Shown here: positions 58,592-64,000 of the stretch, piece after piece
Layout: the number at the start of each line of letters is the position of its first letter
Position numbering within the stretch: position 1 is the stretch's first letter
DNA from: CBDCMJ01 sp965218875
Lineage (GTDB): Bacteria; Chloroflexota; Dehalococcoidia; Lucifugimonadales; UBA3495
DNA: 64,000 nucleotides
NCBI GenBank assembly: GCA_965218875.1
Contig: OZ244707.1
Coordinates: 2,790,001-2,854,000 of the forward strand
Direction: 5' to 3'
Made by a program: the position numbers and the translations under genes
The notes under the pieces: model-generated
The model's database searches: none
What the model was told of the DNA's origin: nothing
The model's input: only the letters and a program-made list of their open reading frames with translations

Positions 58592-59353
58592 ATGGCCAGC
58601 TTCGAGGAGTACGCCAGCAAGTACCAGTCCATTCGCATGGAAAGACAGGACGGGATCCTGGAAATTAGCTTTCACACCGGCGGAGGCCCCCTGCAGTGGG
58701 GCGGTGTGCCCCACGAGGAGTTTCCCCGCGCGTTTTACGACATCGGCAGCGACCCGGACAACCGGGTGGTGATCATGACGGGGACGGGCGACTCTTTCTC
58801 CGGGCCTCCGGGGAGCCCGGAGTCGCGTCCCAAGAGGACTCCCGCCGAGTGGGACAAGACCTACCGGGAAGGCAAGCACCTACTGTGGAACCTGCTGGAC
58901 ATCGAAGTCCCCATGATCAGCGCCATCAACGGCCCCGCTTGGCGTCACTCCGAGCTGCCCCTCCTCTGCGACATCGTGCTGGCCTCGGAAGACACGAAGT
59001 TCCAGGACTCGGGGCACTTCATGAGCGGCCTGGTGCCGGGGGACGGGATGCACATCGTATATCCGCTGCTTCTCGGGCTGAACCGGGGAAGGTACTTCCT
59101 CCTGACCGGACAGGTTATCGACGCCCCGCAGGCCCTGGACCTGGGCCTGGTCAGCGAGGTGTTGCCCCAAGATGAGCTTCTACCCCGGGCCAGGGCGCTG
59201 GCCCGGCAACTGGCCCAGCAGTCGGACCTGACCCTCCGATACAGCCGGGTGTCGGTGACCCACTTCATCAAGCGTCAACTGCACGACGTGTTGGGCTACG
59301 GGCTGGCGCTGGAGGGCCTGGGCTCCGCGGACAGCCTGTTGAACCAGCGTTAG
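58592..59353 (+). CDS. Enoyl-CoA hydratase/isomerase family protein
   Basis: A 253-residue crotonase-superfamily enzyme. The fold is shown by GILEISFHTGGGPLQWGGVPHEE, NRVVIMTGTGDSFSG, the oxyanion-hole region MISAINGPAWRHSELPLLCDIVLASEDTKFQDSGHFMSGLVPGDGMHIVYPLLLGLNRGRYFLLTGQVIDAPQALDLGLVSEVLP. The typical acid/base Glu positions of enoyl-CoA hydratase are not clearly retained, so it may be another crotonase activity (isomerase, hydrolase or dehalogenase-like). The ATG at 58592 follows GGAGGTAGAG. It is probably monocistronic; PAC2 follows 127 bases later. Confidence 0.88.
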   Translation: MASFEEYASKYQSIRMERQDGILEISFHTGGGPLQWGGVPHEEFPRAFYDIGSDPDNRVVIMTGTGDSFSGPPGSPESRPKRTPAEWDKTYREGKHLLWNLLDIEVPMISAINGPAWRHSELPLLCDIVLASEDTKFQDSGHFMSGLVPGDGMHIVYPLLLGLNRGRYFLLTGQVIDAPQALDLGLVSEVLPQDELLPRARALARQLAQQSDLTLRYSRVSVTHFIKRQLHDVLGYGLALEGLGSADSLLNQR

Positions 59354-59480
59354 AGAGTGGGGCGAGATTTCGTCGATTGATGGCGTCCGGGCCCAAGGAT
59401 AAACCGCGGAACAGCGGACCCTCGGCCTCCCGCCGCGGCCCAGGGTTGAATTCTTGGGCCGTTTCTGGCAACATACCGGC

Positions 59481-60389
59481 ATGAAGATCGGGACCTTCGA
59501 AATCCACGAACCCGTTCCCGAGCTTAGGGACCCCCACGTTTTCGCTATGGTCCGCCCTTGGGTCGACGTGGGCAGCGTGGGCACCCTCACCCTGAACCGC
59601 CTGGAGCGCTACCTGGGCTCCAAGGAGTTGGGAAAGCTGGAGCGGCCCGGAGTCTTTTTCGACTTCACCCGCTACCGGCCCACGATGCGGCTGGTGGAGG
59701 GGGAAAGAGAAGTCAAGATACCCAACAGCATCATCCGCTACGCCACCACGGAAGGCGGGCCCGACTACCTGTTCTTCCACCTGCTGGAGCCTCACTCCAA
59801 CAGCGAAGAGTACACCGACTCCCTGCTGGAGGTGGTGAACTACTTCCAGGTCAAGCGATATTGCCGCATAGGGGCGATGTACGACGCCGTCCCCCACACC
59901 AGGCCCCTGCTGGTCACCGGCACCCTGGGCGACGTGAAACAGAACCGGCAGGTGCCCAGCTTCAGCACGCGGAAAAGCACCTACCAGGGTCCCACTACGA
60001 TCATGAACCTGCTGTCCGAAGGCATCGACCGGTGTGAGATCGAGTCCATCAACTTCATGGTGCACCTTCCCCAGTACGCGCAGTTGGAAGAGGACTACGC
60101 AGGGGCGTCCCGGATGATCGAGGTGTTGTCTTCGGTATACGAGACCATCCCCATCGACCTGGCCCCCATGCGCCGGGGACAACGCCAGTACCGGGAGCTA
60201 AGCGCCAGCCTGGAGCAGAACTCGGAACTCAAAGAGCTGATCCAGCAGATGGAAGCCTACTACGATGCGCAGATGGACTCGGACGACTCCAAGTCCGAAG
60301 ACGCGGTGTCCACGGCCTCCCTGTCGCCGGAGATCGAGCGCTTCCTGTCCGAGTTGGGGGACCGGTTGGGCTCCGAGGGCGAAGAGTAG
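59481..60389 (+). CDS. PAC2 (proteasome assembly chaperone) family protein
   Basis: A 302-residue protein of the PAC2 family, related to archaeal PbaB and eukaryotic PAC2 proteins; bacterial members often occur in proteasome-bearing or Chloroflexota genomes without known clients. The domain runs through PHVFAMVRPWVDVGSVGTLTLNRLERYLGSKELGKLERPGVFFDFTRYRP, YLFFHLLEPHSNSEEYTDSLLEVVNYFQVKRYCRIGAMYDAVPHTRPLLVTG and the STRKSTYQGPTTIMNLLSEG segment. The C-terminal 60 residues are acidic and helical. The ATG at 59481 is chosen for the family start MKIGTFEIHEPVPEL; no clear ribosome-binding site precedes it, so the mRNA may be nearly leaderless. Confidence 0.85.
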   Translation: MKIGTFEIHEPVPELRDPHVFAMVRPWVDVGSVGTLTLNRLERYLGSKELGKLERPGVFFDFTRYRPTMRLVEGEREVKIPNSIIRYATTEGGPDYLFFHLLEPHSNSEEYTDSLLEVVNYFQVKRYCRIGAMYDAVPHTRPLLVTGTLGDVKQNRQVPSFSTRKSTYQGPTTIMNLLSEGIDRCEIESINFMVHLPQYAQLEEDYAGASRMIEVLSSVYETIPIDLAPMRRGQRQYRELSASLEQNSELKELIQQMEAYYDAQMDSDDSKSEDAVSTASLSPEIERFLSELGDRLGSEGEE

Positions 60390-60636
60390 ACGCGCGACGC
60401 CTCCCTCCAGCGAGGCCCCGTTGTCCCTAACCGAGGGCCCCGTTTGGAAACCGCCGACTGGCATGTTTCAGTTCCGCCTAATCTCTCAATCCCCGCGGCG
60501 GCGTAACGCGTTCCTGTTCCGTGATGGGTCTAGACCGGACCGCACGCGGGCGTTTCCCCCGATGGGGACGACGTGATGACGCCGGGGTCAGCCACACGGC
60601 AGGGGGTTGAAAATAGCCCTCTCCGGAGGAGCTCGG

Positions 60637-61218
60637 ATGACGCTCGTAGAGTTCATACAAGAGTCGTTGGAGCAGCACTACGCCTCCATGCTCCGGGCGG
60701 TGGACGGTCTCACCGCGGAAGAGCTGGCCTGGGCCCCGCAGGCGGGCGCCATGTCCATCGGCTTCTTGGTGTGGCACTACGGGAGGACCATGGACCGGTG
60801 GATACGCTTCCGGGCCCAGGGGGAACCCCAGCGGTGGGAGCAAGGGTGGGCCGCCCGGTTTGACCGCCTGCCCGCCGACCCCAACGACACGGGCTACGGT
60901 TTTGGAGAGCGGCAACTGCGGGACTTTCAACTTCCTGCCGCGCCGTTCCTCTTGGAGTACGCTTCCGCGGGCAAGAACGAGGCCATGGCGTTTCTTGGAG
61001 GGCTGGACGACGCCGCTCTAGAGACGTCTGTTATCGACAACCCCAGGGGCGGCAAGATCAATCTGGCCGCCATGTTCCAGCAACTCATATGGGAGTGCAA
61101 CCAGCACGGCGGGCAGATGGCTTACCTGAGGGGTATGCTGCGGGGCATAGAGGACCCGGCCTACTCCGGCGGCCTGCTGGAGCGGGAAGCCCAGCGCGGG
61201 CGGCAACCGGACGCCTAG
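60637..61218 (+). CDS. DinB family protein
   Basis: A 193-residue four-helix-bundle protein of the DinB/DUF664 superfamily of putative metal-dependent enzymes. The start TLVEFIQESLEQHYASMLRAVDGLTAEELAW, the first His ligand in SIGFLVWHYGRTMDRWI, and the later pair in LIWECNQHGGQMAYLRGML fit the usual three-His site (here WHYGR and NQHGGQ). Family members include mycothiol- and bacillithiol-dependent enzymes, but the thiol is unknown; a PIG-L deacetylase at 18.2 kb is a possible but unproven link. The ATG at 60637 follows GGAGGAG. Confidence 0.87.
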   Translation: MTLVEFIQESLEQHYASMLRAVDGLTAEELAWAPQAGAMSIGFLVWHYGRTMDRWIRFRAQGEPQRWEQGWAARFDRLPADPNDTGYGFGERQLRDFQLPAAPFLLEYASAGKNEAMAFLGGLDDAALETSVIDNPRGGKINLAAMFQQLIWECNQHGGQMAYLRGMLRGIEDPAYSGGLLEREAQRGRQPDA

Positions 61219-61456
61219 TCTTTGTTGCTGCTGCCTACCCGCTATGCTAGACTGGCTTCGGCCCACGAAATCCGCCCACGAACTCCTTAAGAAGAGCCGC
61301 GCCCGCACCCCGAGTCCCGCCCCACGCCGGCCTGGAATACCCAAGGTTGGGCGCTGCCAGGGAGTCGCGTCCGGGGCCTGAAGCTCACGGACGGCACAGC
61401 ATCCGAGGCGGGGCTAGAGAACCGGGACCGGCCCAGGTAGTTAGATAAGTACTACG

Positions 61457-62467
61457 ATGGCTGACAACGGAGTCATCTTCTCGGGTATGCGTCCCACCGG
61501 CCTGCTGCACCTGGGCAACTACCTGGGGGCGCTGCAGAACTGGGTGTCGCTGCAACAGGGGTACCGTTGTATCTACTGCGCCGTGGATATTCACGCCCTG
61601 ACCACGGTGGAGGGGCCCGGAGACGTGGCCGAAATCCAGCCAAACATCCGGGAGATGGTGCTGGACTGGCTGGCGGCCGGCATCGACCCGGAACGGTCCA
61701 TCGTGTTCGTCCAGTCCCACGTCCCCGAAGTGATGACCCTTCACACCCTGCTCAGCATGGTGACCCCCCTGGGCTGGTTGCTGCGCGTGCCCACCTTCAA
61801 GGATAAAGTCCGCCAGATGGACGAGACCGAGGAGACCGTGAACTACGGACTGGTGGGCTATCCGGTGCTGCAGACCGCCGACATAATCCTCTACAAAGCG
61901 GACACCGTGCCCGTGGGAAGGGACCAGGTGCCCCACCTGGAGCTGGCGCGGGAGATAGTCCGCCGCTTCAACAACCTCTACGGCGACACCTTCCCGGAGC
62001 CCCAGGCCAAGCTGACCGAGGACCCGCTGGTCCTGGGCCTGGACGGCCGGCAGAAAATGAGCAAGTCGCTGGACAACCACTTGGACCTGGCCGCCAGTCC
62101 GGAGACCACGGCCCGGCGAATCGCCTCCGCCTTCACGGACCCTCAACGGCTCCGCCGGGACGACCCGGGGCGACCCGAGGTCTGCAACGTCTATTCCCTG
62201 CACAAAATCGTCAGCCCGACGGGGGACTTGGCCCGCATCTACGAGGAGTGCACCACGGCGCGGCGAGGTTGCGTGGACTGCAAACGCCACCTGTCCGACA
62301 GCGTCAACGACTACCTAGCGGACTTCCGGCAGCGCCGGCAAGAATTCGCGGCCCGGCCGGACTTCGTGCACGACGTCTTGAAGGACGGCGCGGCCAAAGC
62401 CAGGGTCATCGCCCGGGAGACCATGGAAGAGGTCTACGGCAGGATGGGCCTGGACCCCAGGGGATAG
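61457..62467 (+). CDS. trpS: Tryptophanyl-tRNA synthetase
   Basis: Charges tRNA-Trp. The 336-residue class I synthetase has the HIGH-type motif in GMRPTGLLHLGNYLGAL, the tryptophan pocket segments YCAVDIHALTT and GYPVLQTADIILYKADTVPVGRDQVPHLELAR, and KMSKS in GLDGRQKMSKSLDN. The C-terminal helical domain has GCVDCKRHL. No attenuator or T-box was found upstream. The inositol-monophosphatase-like gene starts 20 bases after the stop and is probably in the same transcript. Confidence 0.96.
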   Translation: MADNGVIFSGMRPTGLLHLGNYLGALQNWVSLQQGYRCIYCAVDIHALTTVEGPGDVAEIQPNIREMVLDWLAAGIDPERSIVFVQSHVPEVMTLHTLLSMVTPLGWLLRVPTFKDKVRQMDETEETVNYGLVGYPVLQTADIILYKADTVPVGRDQVPHLELAREIVRRFNNLYGDTFPEPQAKLTEDPLVLGLDGRQKMSKSLDNHLDLAASPETTARRIASAFTDPQRLRRDDPGRPEVCNVYSLHKIVSPTGDLARIYEECTTARRGCVDCKRHLSDSVNDYLADFRQRRQEFAARPDFVHDVLKDGAAKARVIARETMEEVYGRMGLDPRG

Positions 62468-62487
62468 ACCCCTCAGGTACGCGCGTC

Positions 62488-63315
62488 ATGCCGTCGGCAG
62501 CATCCGGTCTGATACCCGATTCCCGCTCCGGCCGCAACGCCTTGGACCTGGCCGTGGAGGCGGCGAAGCGGGCCGGGCAAGTGTGCCGGGAGCGGTTCTA
62601 CACCTCCAAAGAGATCAGCTTCAAGGGCCGCAAAGACGTGGTCACCGACGTCGATCTGGAGGCCGAGAGGCTGGCGCTGGGCCTGCTTAGGGAAGAGTAC
62701 CCTGACTTCGGCGTCCTGGCCGAGGAGTCCGGCGCGGTGGCCGCCGCTTCGGATTTCTCCTGGGTGGTCGATCCCCTGGACGGCACTCGCAACTTCGCCA
62801 TGGGCATCCCCCACTTCTGCACGGTAGTTGCCCTTGCCCACGGAGACCGGCCCATCCTCGGCGTCACCTACGACCCCATGCGCGATGAGTTGTTCACGGC
62901 CGAAGAGGGGCGGGGCGCCTTCCTCAACGGGGAACCGATCTCGGTGTCGGAAAGCCAGAGCCTGAGCGAGTCGGTCCTGTCCTTCGACCTGGGTTACGTG
63001 GACGAGAGCGCCGGGCTGGCCATAGACCTCATCAGGTCCATCTGGCCCGGCATCATCAGTATGCGTCTCATGGGTTCATCGGCCCTGGGCTTGGCCTACG
63101 CCGCCGCCGGCCGGGTGGACCTGTACTTCCACCACTCTCTTTCGCCGTGGGACGTGGCCGCCGGCCAGGTCCTGGTCCGTGAGGCCGGCGGGGCCGTGGT
63201 GGACCGGCAGGGCCGGCAGGCCGATCTGCGCACTCCCAGCGTCATCGCCTCCAGCAAGGGACTGGCTGACCAATTCCTCAGGGCCGCCGAGGGTTCTCCC
63301 TGGCGGGAGCGGTGA
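62488..63315 (+). CDS. Inositol monophosphatase family protein
   Basis: A 275-residue Mg2+-dependent phosphatase of the IMPase/FBPase superfamily. The metal-binding motifs are VTDVDLEAE (DXXE-type lead), VLAEESG, WVVDPLDGTRNFAMGIPHFC and the late SLSPWDVAAGQVLVREAGG. The specificity (inositol phosphate, fructose bisphosphate, PAP or histidinol phosphate) cannot be read from the sequence. The ATG at 62488 follows trpS by 20 bases; the frame runs upstream into trpS, but that part is not coding for this protein. The ribosome-binding site is weak (AGG). Confidence 0.9.
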   Translation: MPSAASGLIPDSRSGRNALDLAVEAAKRAGQVCRERFYTSKEISFKGRKDVVTDVDLEAERLALGLLREEYPDFGVLAEESGAVAAASDFSWVVDPLDGTRNFAMGIPHFCTVVALAHGDRPILGVTYDPMRDELFTAEEGRGAFLNGEPISVSESQSLSESVLSFDLGYVDESAGLAIDLIRSIWPGIISMRLMGSSALGLAYAAAGRVDLYFHHSLSPWDVAAGQVLVREAGGAVVDRQGRQADLRTPSVIASSKGLADQFLRAAEGSPWRER

Positions 63316-63382
63316 GGCGCGGACAGCAGCCGAGGGGCTGCCCATAAAGGGCCGCCGGCCTCGACGGGCCTGCTGCCAACCG

Positions 63383-64000
63383 TCAAACCGGCTCCGGCGT
63401 GGTCACCCGGACCACCCCAGCCTCCGCCAGGTCCCGGATGTCCTCCTCGGAATATCCGTGTTCACGGAGCACTTCCTCGCTGTGCTCCCCTAGGGCCGGA
63501 GCCCGGCGGTAGATCCTGCCCGGGGTCGCCGACAGCTTCACCGGGACGCCGATGTTGCGCAAGAGGCCCAGGGCCGGGTCCTCCAACTCCACCAGCATCT
63601 CCCGGGAGCGCACCTGGGGGTCTTGGTAGACCTGCTCCATGTTGTAAATGGGCCCGGCCACCACTCCGGCCCGCTCCAGCACCTCCATCCAGTGGCCTGT
63701 GGACTGCCGGCTGAGGTCCTCCTCCAGCAGGGCGGCCAGTTCCGCCTCTCGGGCCTTGCGGTCGGCGGGGTCTTCGAATCTTGGGTCCATTGCCAAGTCC
63801 TCGCGGCCTATGGCCTGGCAAAACTGGAGCCAGGTGGCCTGGGTGGCGGCGCCGATGTTGATGTAGCCGTCGCTGGTCCTAAGGGCCTGGTATGGCGCCG
63901 ACACCCGGTGCGCCGACCCCAGGGGACCGGGTATCTCCCCGCCGGCGAAGTAGCCCGACGTCTCCCAGATGGTGTAGGAGATTCCCGCCTCCATGAGGGA
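63383..64000 (-). CDS. CaiB/BaiF family CoA-transferase, C-terminal part (cut by window edge)
   Basis: The C-terminal 205 or so residues of a class III CoA-transferase; the gene continues beyond the right edge. The visible part has AHRVSAPYQALRTSDGYINIGAATQATWLQFCQAIGREDLAMDPRFEDPADRKAREAELAALLEEDLSRQSTGHWMEVLERAGVVAGPIYNMEQVYQDPQVRSREM and PALGEHSEEVLREHGYSEEDI, a classic family ending. It is a different gene from the CoA-transferase at 37.6 kb. Convergent with the IMPase-like gene, 67 bases apart. Confidence 0.9.
   Translation of the reverse strand, partial: SLMEAGISYTIWETSGYFAGGEIPGPLGSAHRVSAPYQALRTSDGYINIGAATQATWLQFCQAIGREDLAMDPRFEDPADRKAREAELAALLEEDLSRQSTGHWMEVLERAGVVAGPIYNMEQVYQDPQVRSREMLVELEDPALGLLRNIGVPVKLSATPGRIYRRAPALGEHSEEVLREHGYSEEDIRDLAEAGVVRVTTPEPV

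Overview
The window is GC-rich, gene-dense bacterial DNA from a free-living organism with an aerobic-type respiratory chain. Its gene set fits a Chloroflexota lineage, probably Dehalococcoidia or SAR202-like: an 11-gene nuo cluster without nuoEFG, a succinate dehydrogenase paired with an HdrB-like subunit, hspR-grpE-dnaK, CaiB/BaiF CoA-transferases, PAC2, DinB and PIG-L proteins, and many short REP-like repeats. The phylum is an inference from gene content. No 16S rRNA gene or other marker settles it.

Layout. (1) 1-9 kb: 5' end of selA, a SIMPL lipoprotein, the riboflavin operon ribD-ribE-ribBA, prfB with its programmed +1 frameshift, plsY and thrS. (2) 9-13 kb: a small accessory island with a DUF433-HicB fusion antitoxin and HicA toxin, then a broken copy of the 5' end of the DUF255 (YyaL-type) gene, a SnoaL-like gene and the intact DUF255 gene. 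(3) 13-25 kb: monomeric isocitrate dehydrogenase, malate dehydrogenase, a class III aminotransferase, a PIG-L deacetylase, an MNT-HEPN fusion, the sdhA-sdhB-HdrB-like operon, a Nudix hydrolase and NAD kinase. (4) 25.7-36.9 kb: nuoABCDHIJK-(small DUF2007-like gene)-LMN on the minus strand. (5) 37-45 kb: CoA-transferase, rdgB, moaA-rnhA-moaC, a second gene with a duplicated 5' end enclosing a lipoprotein gene and a group II intron 3' remnant, tRNA-Met(CAT), selD with an in-frame UGA, and a sulfite-oxidase-fold molybdoenzyme. (6) 45-52 kb: the heat-shock operon hspR-grpE-dnaK, an AcuC-type deacetylase, a Mut7-C protein and a coiled-coil protein. (7) 52-64 kb: a decayed NCS2 permease, YihY/BrkB, a protein built of 89-residue repeats, an integral membrane protein, enoyl-CoA hydratase, PAC2, DinB, trpS, an inositol-monophosphatase family protein and the 3' end of a second CoA-transferase.

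How the genes work together. Isocitrate dehydrogenase, malate dehydrogenase, succinate dehydrogenase and the nuo complex make up much of a respiratory/TCA module. moaA and moaC supply molybdopterin, which the sulfite-oxidase-like protein could use. selA and selD show that the organism makes selenocysteine. SelD itself appears to be a selenoprotein, with UGA at codon 17 and a SECIS-like hairpin just after it. tRNA-Sec and selB are not in the window.

The most unusual structural signal is an architecture seen twice: a promoter-proximal copy of a host gene's first 25-40 codons, then an unrelated 'cargo' gene whose start touches or overlaps that fragment ORF, then the intact host gene. One of the two is associated with a group II intron domain V/VI remnant. 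Other notable items are the DUF433-HicB fusion, a HAIR-like HspR operator lying across a sigma-70 promoter, seven hairpin-forming REP/MITE-like elements, and a 46-bp tandem duplication covering a -10 box.
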